IMG/VR virus record: IMGVR_UViG_3300044732_000293
Location: 1 to 64,000 of that record
Direction: 5' to 3' (one strand)
DNA length: 64,000 bases
From: a virus
Of this stretch, positions 50,501 to 61,100 are shown piece by piece. Position numbers and translations under genes: made by a program. The first letter of the stretch is position 1. Each line of letters opens with the position of its first letter. The notes under the pieces are model-generated. The model did not search any database, had not been told where the DNA came from, and saw nothing but the letters and a program-made list of their open reading frames with translations.

Positions 50501-52129
50501 ATTAAAAGTGGTAAGCGTCCTACTAAGTTTTTAGATAAGGATACAGGTAAACCTGTAGACCCAGAATCTGAAAAAGCTAAAGATGCTCAGCATGCATTTG
50601 ATGTAGATGACCAAATCAAGAATAGACCTAGTCCTACTACTCCTAATGTAACTACAGAAGCTGCGGCTACTCCAACAGAAGCAGAACCTACTATAGAAGA
50701 AGAGTTAGTAGCTGCAGGAGTGTCAGAAGAAGAACAAGCTTTGCGTAAGGCTTACCGTGATTACTTATCTGAAAATCCAGATGCTGACGTTAGTTATGAA
50801 GACTTTGTAACTCAATCTGCTAAAGCTGCTAGAATTAAGAAAGACTTTGCTCAAAAGAAAGTTGAGCCAGTTGCTGTTGAACCAATAGAAGAAGCTCCAG
50901 CTGAACCTACTTCTGTAGCAGAAGCTCCGGTTGTAAAAGAAGAAGTTGCAGAAGCCGCTTCTGTAGTAGACTTAAATGCAGAACTAGAAAAACAGTTTAC
51001 TGAAGAAAGAGATCAAAAGCTTTCAGATTTGATGCCTCTCTACGCTACAGCTAGAAAGACTATGATGCAATTAGGGGATGAAGCGTTAGATCCAGAAGAC
51101 CGTAATATTTTAGCAGATCCTGTTAAGTATTTAGAAGGTCGCATTGCACAAGGGGAATATAGTTTACAGCTAGATATAGATAAGTTAAAAGCACTTGATA
51201 CTAATAATCCTGATAATGCTAAGAAAGCTGAAAACTTACAACGTGATATTGATACAGAAAAAATTGTTTTAGAAAAGACAAACGTTAAACTTGAGCAGAT
51301 AAAGGCTGTAATAGCTGAGTATAATGATAAGATGAGTAGAATAGGAGAAACTGTTGTTACGTCTGCTCCAGATACGTTTAATTTAGATATTCGTACAACT
51401 GTTGCAGAGAATCTATACAAACAATTGCTAGCTGGTAAAGCTTATGCAGACTTTACTCCTAATGAGTTAAATCTTATAAATACTTTATCATTTGAAAGAA
51501 GAGAAGAAATTAAATCGGAGTATGAAGAAACGCAGAGATCGGCAGAAAAAACCGGTACCCAAAAAGCTCAGGATCTAATAAATTCCGTATCTTCTATTAG
51601 GGACTTGCCTAATCTTAACTCTAGTGTAGCTAATGGGGTAACTGTCAAGATTATAGCTCTTATGAGAGATAATCCAGATATCAAAGCTTCAGATGTTACT
51701 ACTATGATAGATGTTAAACGCAAGGAATTTATAGAAAATCTACAAACTTCTGACTTAAAACCAGGGGATATTATTACCTTTGCTGATGGTAAAAAGGGTA
51801 TGGTTAAAAAGTCATCTAACCAAGAGGTAAGTATTAAACTACCTAGGGTTGCAGATGTTTTAGTCTTAAACCAAGAAGACCTATCAAAAAGAATAACTAT
51901 GGTAGAAGCAGGAACAGTAGCAAAAGCTAAAGCAGAACCTCCAGTAGAGATTGCTGAAAGTGATAAGAAAGAAGTAGAAGCATCTAGAGATGCTGTAGAT
52001 GGGTTTACGTCTAATGCTGCTAAAGTACAAGAGCTTAATAAAGAAATACTTGCTAACACTGGTAAGGATAATAGTGCTAATGTAAATAACTTAATTGACA
52101 AACTTGGTTGTAAGACCAATGCTAAATAA
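47543..52129 (+). CDS. Giant cargo protein with hydrophobic segments
   Basis: The product has 1528 residues. The first 75 are acidic and disordered. Residues 126-165 (RYLGYGTETFNKVGFSPFAN, then EVFNKNTTMWQDYKRMSGNA) are a pattern I recall from giant crAss-like cargo proteins. Two hydrophobic regions follow, at about residues 216-262 (GGYGIGVGYSILTEELLMLG) and 545-567 (FLTGFLMGAVAGPAQSVF), which could insert into the host membrane during ejection. Long coiled-coil helices fill residues 580-1000. An Ala/Pro/Glu-rich linker lies near residues 1020-1140, and the rest is helical with a small KOW-like beta part (LKPGDIITFADGKKGMVKKS). It lies just before the polymerase gene. Confidence 0.68.
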   Translation: MAALENNNLGMSSSEDQAVTENQVDLSLDLSTADSPIDPLNDYNLDNIQAQNNSVEQGTPAVNNTPQDPPTKKKVYTEADIVALENQQRKSTKEWAEYGSMMATKKYVDPNQAARKISFDSKKTRLDRYLGYGTETFNKVGFSPFANNEEVFNKNTTMWQDYKRMSGNAAALTWLGFKQNFAFGALDFNTEEENTRKYQELSDIGMSSKGGVGAFGNNLILNGGYGIGVGYSILTEELLMLGAEGLTFGGATPLVAARTAQNLTKLGKLRAMFSGAASSGFKSVELARTGLNVFKSLKGADKAKDFYTSIKTFGKATGNFLNPLARVTDDIMTGSNVVRNASNMAKMSKTFGSFYRDVRDINVALGESKLEGGTKKQEVIDFEINKYKEANGKMPEGKDLQNIYAKAEDVYQGVVGLNLPIIYYTNRITFDGLFKFRGFKTLEQAGKTVDLSSKGIKFTAGKGFSVEAAKKWSQVSLRKYPGMMWNYSKRNISEGLQENLQNVISDGVGDYYDAVYKDPTLGGFNFAAATAATNLKKEFTSARGAETFLTGFLMGAVAGPAQSVFLTETPGLYYRGKDLVMKTNDFKAYKAKKAEQIKEKVTTLNELYKNPLDFFSATQENAASQNAAYTTMMQAEDNGDAKTYQDTKDISLFNHVFTSINNGTFDDLIDGYKQMAKLDPKELADYLKVEDVTKAKDKIQEVITRAEQIQSTYNKVNSKFQNPFNPSQYKPGDPEHEREAIAYTAFERAKRSLAVAEHGFERSIERMESLYQDISTNRPIEKSSNSDYSILLNAESIKNEIYTLRKEIASFGPESQQNPEQKKLAKQKLQKLEDLQEYRDNLDSHLAAIKSQESIQNGEFVIQPIAESYESLRNSYKKYLKNIAKLSGDYVFDNKIDDSFDKLADYYSLNNDAKNLSNVINTLLDPTNLYAHAETINDKLNKIFEDRGRSFEEQMESYSRMAEMNALIEELAKAGVVIDQDEFVEYIKSGKRPTKFLDKDTGKPVDPESEKAKDAQHAFDVDDQIKNRPSPTTPNVTTEAAATPTEAEPTIEEELVAAGVSEEEQALRKAYRDYLSENPDADVSYEDFVTQSAKAARIKKDFAQKKVEPVAVEPIEEAPAEPTSVAEAPVVKEEVAEAASVVDLNAELEKQFTEERDQKLSDLMPLYATARKTMMQLGDEALDPEDRNILADPVKYLEGRIAQGEYSLQLDIDKLKALDTNNPDNAKKAENLQRDIDTEKIVLEKTNVKLEQIKAVIAEYNDKMSRIGETVVTSAPDTFNLDIRTTVAENLYKQLLAGKAYADFTPNELNLINTLSFERREEIKSEYEETQRSAEKTGTQKAQDLINSVSSIRDLPNLNSSVANGVTVKIIALMRDNPDIKASDVTTMIDVKRKEFIENLQTSDLKPGDIITFADGKKGMVKKSSNQEVSIKLPRVADVLVLNQEDLSKRITMVEAGTVAKAKAEPPVEIAESDKKEVEASRDAVDGFTSNAAKVQELNKEILANTGKDNSANVNNLIDKLGCKTNAK

Positions 52130-52134
52130 TAATT

Positions 52135-55100
52135 ATGGCTTGTAGATTATCAGATGAACAGGTAGAAGCGTTATATACAACAGTTCTTGGTGATATAGTT
52201 GCTACTAAGAATAGTGGTGGAATATATAATCCAGATACTGCTATACGTACATTATATCAAACTTTAATGGCAGCGGGTGCTGACCAGACAAATGCTCTTG
52301 ACTATATTCAGCATGTTCCAAGAATGATCAATGCTGCTTATGGTAGTTTAGAAGAGATAGCTGATTACTTACAGGATAGTAATGTAAGTATTGATAATCT
52401 AAATAAAATGAGAAGAGACTTTAAGGACATTAATAATGTTATGTCTTTTCTTGATTTAAATAATAACACTATAGAGATTATAGAAGAGATTGTAGAAGAT
52501 AGCAATCCTTCCACTCCTGTAGTTCCTACTGATGTATACACTGAGATTGAGAACTCAGATGTTGAAAAGAAACAGAAGTTATATAATAATCGTTCCTTTA
52601 TAGCTGCTCCTGAAACGGCATTAGCTGTTTTTAATCAGGAAGCTCAAGACTACGATGGTGCTGTAGCAGAAGATAACATTGCAGATCCTGATCCTAAGAA
52701 GAAAACTTACTATGCTGTAGTAAGAAAGATCAATGCTTTAATGAACTTATTAAATGCTAGTACTGCTAACAATCTTAAAATGGGTACCACAACTGGTATC
52801 TTTATGAATTTAGTAAAGGCTTCATCTATTGATGAGGCTGACTTATATGTTTCAGACACAAAATTTATTAACCAGAGTGAAGAAAACAGAGCATATCATA
52901 ATGATTCTGCTTTGGCACTCGTATATACAGACAAAAATGGTAAAGTATTATATTTTGATGAAGAAGGTAATATCACAAGTAAAGAAGCTGGCGGTAAACT
53001 TGTTTACGGCAAAATAAGAAATGTTTACTCTGATGCTAGAACAGGAAACAAGTATGTGCCTAGAGTACAAACTGTAGAGAGAAAGGTTGAGAAAGGTATG
53101 GGAACTCAAGAAGAGTTACAAGCTGAAAGACAAAAAGAGATTGATGTTTTAGAAGGTGCTCGTAAATTTCTTAAAGAAAATCCTACAGGATCTTTAATGT
53201 TTTCTATTACTCCTGGTAGAAATGGATATGTTAATGAAGACTTTAGTACTATTAATACTATTGGTTCTATACAATTACCTGATGGATTTAAACCTACAGT
53301 GGCTAAAGAAGATACTGGTATCTATAAGTCTGGTGGTGTATACTTTCATGTTCCAGGTTATTCTCTTCCTATTCTTGTACGTAGACCTAAGTTTAGCCAA
53401 TTAAATAATAATCTAGCTGAGAACTTAGCTGACTTGTTATTTGATAATACTAATAATAAACAGTCTAATGCTGAAAAGATTGCTATTGTAAAACAGTTTA
53501 CATATAGTAATGACACTAAAGTATTTGACCGTGACGGTAAGATTTTTGTAAAGCAAGGAGAGCAAGAGTTAGATACCACTGTTGCTGCTAATCGTGAAGC
53601 ATTCTTACAGAACTTAAATGGTCAAGTAGTAAACATTAATAAAGACTTAGTTAATGGTTACGTAGATATGCCTGTAAATCTAGATGGTAGTGTACAAGTT
53701 CAAAAGGAGTTATACAATAACTTTTTAACTAGTAACTTCTATACTCACTTAGCTAAAAATGCTGAGGGTAAGGTGGTAAGCATGAATGCTTATAACAATA
53801 TCTTTCCTACAGTAGAATCTCAAACTAAGTTATTTGGAGAAACTAAGACTACTAAAACTGCTCCTGTTAGTTTAACGGAAGCTACTCCTACAGATAATAA
53901 GATTAGTCCTTTAGCTGAATTGCTAAAGAATACTGACTTCTCTTTAAAGAAATCTATATTAGAGAACAGTGATGCTACAGAAGAGCAGATTGAAAAAGCA
54001 AGAGCTTGGTATACTAGTAGCCCATTAGCTAAAGTGGTTCCTTTTGAAACTATGTTTCATGTAGTGAACTCAAATGCATTAGCTACATTTACTTTATCTG
54101 GTATTACTCTATTCCAAGGATCTAACTACACTGACTTATACCATGAGGGATGGCATGCTTTCTCTCAATTGTTTTTAACTAGAGATCAGAAAGTTGATTT
54201 ATATAATGAAACTAGAAAGCTTACAGGATCTTTTAAAACTGCTGATGGTAGAACTATAAAGTTCAGTGCAGCTAGTGATATTCAATTAGAAGAATTCTTA
54301 GCAGAAGACTACCGTAAATACGGTATGGCTGATGGTAAGTATATAGTTGCTGGTAGAGGAACTCGTAATACATTATTTAGACGTATACTAAACTTCTTAA
54401 AGGCTGTATTTAAAGGATACAGTATTAAAGATGCTATTAGTGAAGCTACAGCTATTCCTAAGATAGGAGAGCTTTATGAAAAGCTTTACATAGGAAATAT
54501 TAATGACTATAGTGCATCATTAAACAATGTACAGTTTAAGATATTAAACAAAGGTGCTCAACCTTTAGATGATAAGAATATTGACGGTGGATTAAACTAC
54601 CAAGATTCTATGACTCTTGTAGAAACTATTGATTCATTGATGGCTTCTACATTACAAGACTATGGAGTTAATCTTGGTGTACTATTTACTAATCCAGAAT
54701 TTACTGCTCCATTATATGCAGAGATTAAGAATAAATTAGAGAACATGTTAAATGCTCCTGATCTTTCTGAAAGCTCTAAAAGAATATTAAACTTTGCTTT
54801 AAATGAGTGGGGTGATTATACAGCTGTTAGCAAAGGAGAACAGGAGTTAGGTGTTATTGCATTTCATAAGAAGAGATCTTCTTATTTAACTTTTGATGAA
54901 AAGTATTCAGATCTAACTGGAGCTGAACAAGATATTAATGAAAATGCAGCTGATGTAGTTAAAGATGAAGACAACCAATTATCTATTACAGAAAATGAAG
55001 CTCGTGAAAGTTTTGGAGCTAATGCTTTTGAACGCAAGGGTAATGAGTTATCAGTTAGAGAACTAGCTAGTAACCAAACTGTATATTTAATTAAGAGTCT

Positions 55101-58100
55101 TCCAGCTTTAGATAAGAACGGTAAGGTGGAAATGAATGCTTTAGGTGTTCCTAAATTAACTGACTTTAATAGAACCTGGGGAGTTGTTATAAATACTGTA
55201 CAGGGAGCTATTGATGAGGTGGATATGTATAGAAAGCTTAGTGAAGCATCTACTAGATTTCCTGAATTAAAGGCTTTAGTTGAACGTCTAGGTGATCCTA
55301 TGGAAAAGACTCAGACTTCAGACTGGCCGGCTATGAACATGTGGATTAACTTCCATCGTGATTTTAGTGTGTACCGTGTACCTGTTAGAGAAGTTCGTAT
55401 AGTTAAAAGTGAAATTCCAGGAGAAGAAGGATCTACATTTAGTGTAGAGTTCACTGAAACTAACCCTACATTTAAGCAAGTTGAGAATACCTTTAAGTCT
55501 CAGTTTGATGCTGTAAGAAACAATAAGTATGTACGAAATACTCCTCAAGGTAATCAATTAAATATAGAGTCTATACTTAATGATTTTCCTAAGAGCACTC
55601 TTATGAGTGGTACATCTAAACTTAACTCTGAGCAAGCTATTAAGTTTTTAAAAGCTATTGGTTTATACATGACTGATAACCAAGCAGTTAGAGAAAGTTT
55701 AAATGAAAATTATACAGCAGTTACTTATTTACATTCTGCTCTATCTAGAATTAACTATTTTAATTCTTCTAAAGAGGCTGGTAGTAAAATAACTATCAAT
55801 AGTCCAATAGACTTTTTACGTAATGAATTAAAGAACGTTACTACTAAAGATAGTAAGGGTAACACTACTCTTTTACATAAAGGGGAGTCTTCTAATATAG
55901 AAAAGCTTCTTAATATAGAAGGAACTAACTCTGGTAAGTATAGTAATAATTCTGTAGAAAACGTTAATGGAGATTCTATATTTGATCTATCATTAAACAA
56001 TACAGTTACTAAACAGTTTGCTGAGTTGAATGCTGCAGGAAAGAACTATAATGATGTAGTTGGAAAGCCTCACATGGCTCATTTAAATTTTAGAAATAAT
56101 CCAGCTGCTAAATACAGCATTTGGATGAACAGTATGTTCCATATTCCTACAGGTAACTTTGAGACAGCTAACATGAATCAAAGAAGAGTGGGTAAGACTA
56201 ATGCTGAAACTGTTACTATTGATATAGTAAACTTAGATGGTATTAAAGAAGTGGTTAGCAATGAGGCTAAAGCTCAATTTAGAGTGAATGGTATTAAGAC
56301 TACTTCTGCTGACCCAGCTACTAAGTTTATAATGGACTTACATACTATGTTGATGAGAGGTGTGATTGAAGCCCCTAGACATGCTTCTAAATCTACAGCA
56401 TATGGTTACTCAGTATCTTTACTCAATACACCATTTAATGCCAAATCTCGTCACTTATACATCAGTAGTGAGTACTTTGCAGATGATGCTGTAGCTAACA
56501 ATGCTACGGTAGCTATGCTTAAGCCAAAGATTGCTGCTGAGATGGAACGTATAGCTATGCTTAGGGCAGGTATGCTTCCTAATATTCCTGGGTTTAATGA
56601 AAGAGGTCAAACCTTTACAATGTTTGATGACATTCTTTCTGATGGATTAAAGGCAGACTTAATAGAAATGGCTAATGCTGATGACTCATTAGTGCTTCTA
56701 GAAGATGCTGAGTTATCAAAAAGAATATCTAATGATATATCTAAGTATATAAATAGATTAACTCAAGAGAATCTAGATGTGTTTGGTGAAATGCCATTCA
56801 TTTCTAAAGATATCTTAAGAGGTGGAGCTAGAGGATCTGCTAAAAGTATTGTGAGTTTAATAGGTGCCGGGGCTAATTTAACTGATGCTCAACTTAAGAC
56901 AATAGCTCTTAAGTCATTCACTGTAAATGCTCTTATCCATAATATGGAAAGCATGGCTATGGTCTATGGAGACTTAGCTATGTATAATCATAATAAAGAA
57001 GAGTTTCATAAGCGTAATGCTTCTATAGGATCTACTGGTAGAATTTTTGCTTCTGGTCAAGCTACTACTAACTTTGTAAATAACCTTGGTAGAGCCTATG
57101 CTAAAAAGATAGGAGCTACTGAAAGAACCTTTGATGGCAGTATTAACTCAGTGATATTTAAAGATAATAACGTTGAATCAGTATATTATAATGAATATCT
57201 TGATGCTCTTGTTGCTAAAGGATATACTAAAGAACAAGCTGCTTCTGTATTAAAACCTTATTCAGAAATGAATGAAGGTGATGCTCAAGGATGGGTAACT
57301 TTTGATTCTTACCGTATGTTCTCTATTTTAGAAGGAGCATGGTCTGAGAAGCAGAATGATCTTTATAACAAGATTATTAATGAAGAAGAGGTTGATCCTA
57401 AAGAAATTAGTGAATTCTTCCCTACAAAGAAGTTTCAGTATGCTGGTCCTGTTAAGAGTGACAAGTTACATTTACAAGCTTTTCATAAGTTCTCATTAGT
57501 ACCGTTAATCCCTAGTTTAATTAAAGGGACTAATATGCAAACCGTGCATGATAACTTAGTTAAACAACAAGTGGATTATGCTCTATTTGAATCTGGAAGT
57601 AAGTTAGCTACTATTACTAAAGATGGTCAGTATGATGATCTATATGATAATAAAGAAGAGAGAACTACTAAGCCTTGGAATCAAGGAGATGCTGAGTACA
57701 CTACTAATAAAGTGTTTATTCAGTATTTAAAAGATCAAGTGGATATTCAATCTACTTGGAAAAACAAAACTGTATTCTCCACTCAGCTTAGAAAGTTGAT
57801 TATCAATGACTTATTTAAACAAGGTATAGCTACATCTAAAGACTTTAACAAGTTAGTAACTGACTTTGAGGGTTTACTTGATGATCTTCAGACTAAAAAG
57901 AAGAATGAGTTACTTGCTGAAGCTGGTTGGACACAAGATAAAAAAGGAAACTATAACGGTAGTGTAAAAAGTCTAATGGACTTTGTTGAAAGAGAGTTAG
58001 CTCGTCAAGAACTACCTGAGCATGATGTAGACTTTGTAAGAGAGAGTTCTGATATTAATAGTATTAAGAGAGACTTAAGCTTTAGCCTTAACGCTGAGAA

Positions 58101-61100
58101 GATTGAAAAGTTGTTAAACTCTATCGTAATTAAACGATTAGTTCGTCAGAAGATGAACGGTGAGCAGTTAGTACAAGTTTCTGGAGCTGGCTTTGAGTCT
58201 AGTACTAAGTTAACTAACCCTACAGAAGAAGATATTAAGAACTATCGTGGTACTAATGACTTACCTACATACCGTCCTGGTAAAGGAAAGAACGGTAAGA
58301 CTAGTGCAATGAAAGTTAAGATTGCAATGAAAGGGGACTATTATAAGTTACTTGAGCTTAAACATACTGACGGAGAAAAGATTGGTACAAGAGAGCGTTT
58401 GAATGAAGTGCTTAAAAATGATGAGTGGTTAGATAAAAACGATAACCGTAAGCTTATTACTATGGTAGGTGTACGTATTCCTGTGCAAGGATTAAACTCT
58501 ATGGAGTTTATGGAAGTGTATGAGTTCCTTCCTGAAGAAGCAGGGTCTATTGTTATACCTCCAGCTGAGATTGTGGCTAAATCTGGATCTGACTTTGATA
58601 TTGATAAGTTAACTATATTCCAACCTAACTATTCTAAGAATAGCAAGCAGGCTAAGTATAGTACAAATGATAATGTTAAAGGTACAGAGAATAAGATTAT
58701 TGAAAAGATCCGTGAGATTTTAGAGCATCCTGATAACTTTGAAGCTCTTATTCGTCCAAACAATACTGATATTGTTAAAGGAGTAGCAGATAACTTAGCT
58801 AGTAAGAATGTTCAAGGATACAATCCTTTGGCTAATAAAACTAGAGAAACTGCTAATAAGATTAGTCCTACTCGTACTTTAGAACCTAGATATAATCTAT
58901 ATAAGCATGAGTCTAATAACATTGGGAAAAAGACTTTAGGTATTGGTGCTGTAGATAATGCCTACTCATCTATCTTTAAAAGAATAGGTGCTAGATTAGA
59001 GACTCAGTATACTCATTATCCAATTGATTTTGAAACTGGAGAATATAAGAGAGATAAAAAAACCGGTAAGATTGTACAACAAGTTCGTCCTATTAACATT
59101 AGAATGAAGCATAACAGTATGACTGTAGGTGGTAAATCTTATATTTCTTTATCTGATATTAATACAGTTAGTGGTGAAAAGATTTCTGACTTAATCTCTC
59201 AATTGATGAACGGTTGGGTGGATATTGAAAAAGATGCTTGGATCTTTAATATCAATGGTAACAATGTAGCTGGTCCAGTATTGTTATTCATGATTGAATC
59301 AGGTGTTGATTTTAAGACAGCTGCTCATTTTATATCTCAACCTTTAATTGTTGATTATATCAAACAAAGAGCTGCTTCCAATAGTCCTTTCTTTGAAGCA
59401 AGTGGCAAAGGAGAGAATAAGGGTAAAGGACTTAATAAATTTAATATTAAGAAGCAGTTTATACTAGACAACTTTGAGGATGATTTACCTATTAATAAAA
59501 GTACAGGAGAACCTATTGTAAGCAATGATGGTATATATAAAATCATTAATAAGTACAATGAGGGTGTTGAATATACTAGTGATAATCTATTAGGTGTTAT
59601 TGAGAATAAAGACACTACTTCTTCTATGGCTAAAGCGGCTTTATTACATTTCTTTGAATTAGAAGACTTAATGAGTCAATTGACCAATATTAAACTAACG
59701 GTTAACTTAGATACAGCTCCTTCTAAATCATTGTTTTCTGCTCAAGAAAGACTTAGTAAAATATCTAAGTTAAATATTGTAGATGCTGTGCCAGCTGACA
59801 TGGTTAGAAAGATATTGAATGAGTCTCCTATTAAGTCATTCCTTGTACAAGACTTTCAGTTAAAACTATGGGAGCCTTTAATGAAGCTTAGAGGAGATGC
59901 TAACATAAATAGCTTCTTAATAAATAAGATTGCTACTAAGTCTTATACAAATAGTTTTGATGATGCTGAGAAATATGTAGCTACATTTAAAAATGACCTT
60001 CCTTTATATCTTTTACAGAATCATTTAAAGGGGATGGACATTACTAAGATTACTGAATACAAAGGCTTACTTATAGATAACGCTATTCCTGTACAAAATG
60101 TTCAGATTAAGAACGGTGCTTATGTAAAAGAAGGCGTAATGTATGTAGATATAGATCAGATAAAGTCTGACTTTGCAAGCATGGCTTATACAGATAAGGG
60201 TACTTATAAAGAATCAGGATTGGCTACTCTTCCTGCTCAAGCTTTTAAGATGGGTGAGACAAGTGCTAACTTCCAAGAGTATTCTAACTATGTACTAGAG
60301 CGTGAGTATTTAAGATCTATCCTTCCAGTAAGAGATAAAGAAAGCAGAGAAAGCTATGAGAATAGACTTAGAGATAGAGCTTTGGAAAGAACATTTAACT
60401 TCTATACTATGCTTAAGTCTGATAATAGTATTGCAGATGAGTTTAATAGAATTAAATCTAAGTATCCTGAGTTAGAAAAAGACTACATGATCTTTGATCA
60501 ATTAGGTTATAGTCCAGGTAGCAAGTTTGATATGAACAAACTTAAGACTCTTAAGTTAAAGTCAAGTAAGCTTGATGCTGATATGGCTAATGTTCTTCAT
60601 GAAAATCTTCAGAGACTTGCTGACCCAGCAACAATTAAAGTAACTAATCCTGTAGCTAACGCTGAGATATCTAAGTTCTTTAGTAGAATGATTATATCAG
60701 AATACTTGAGAGCAGGTATTAGCAAGACTAATGATAGTATTGCAATGATTTTACCTTCAGAATCTTTAATGAAGCTTTTGGAAGAGCCTATGAGTAAGTT
60801 GACTAAAGAAGGATTGACTGATGAGTTTTTAGAAAAGTATTCTAATTTGTTTGATTCAAACTGGTCTAAGTCTGCTACAGCAGTTCGTAATAGATTCAGA
60901 AACTATATCCAAACTACTAAACCTACAATACAAGAACCTATTACAGAAGCTACTGCGGTAACTCCTATCACTCCTTCTATAGCTAGTTTTAAAAATAAGT
61001 TTGCAAAGAGTGAGCTTGAGCCTATATTAAACGCTAATAAAAACACTATATTTGTATACCCTGTAAATGAAAACGGTACAGGTGATAACATTGCTAAAGT

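Noticed and set aside
51568-52119. 183-residue minus-strand open frame
   Set aside because: It lies opposite a helical, Lys/Glu/Ala-rich coding region. The complementary Ser/Leu/Thr-rich translation is a composition artefact, and every supported gene is on the + strand.
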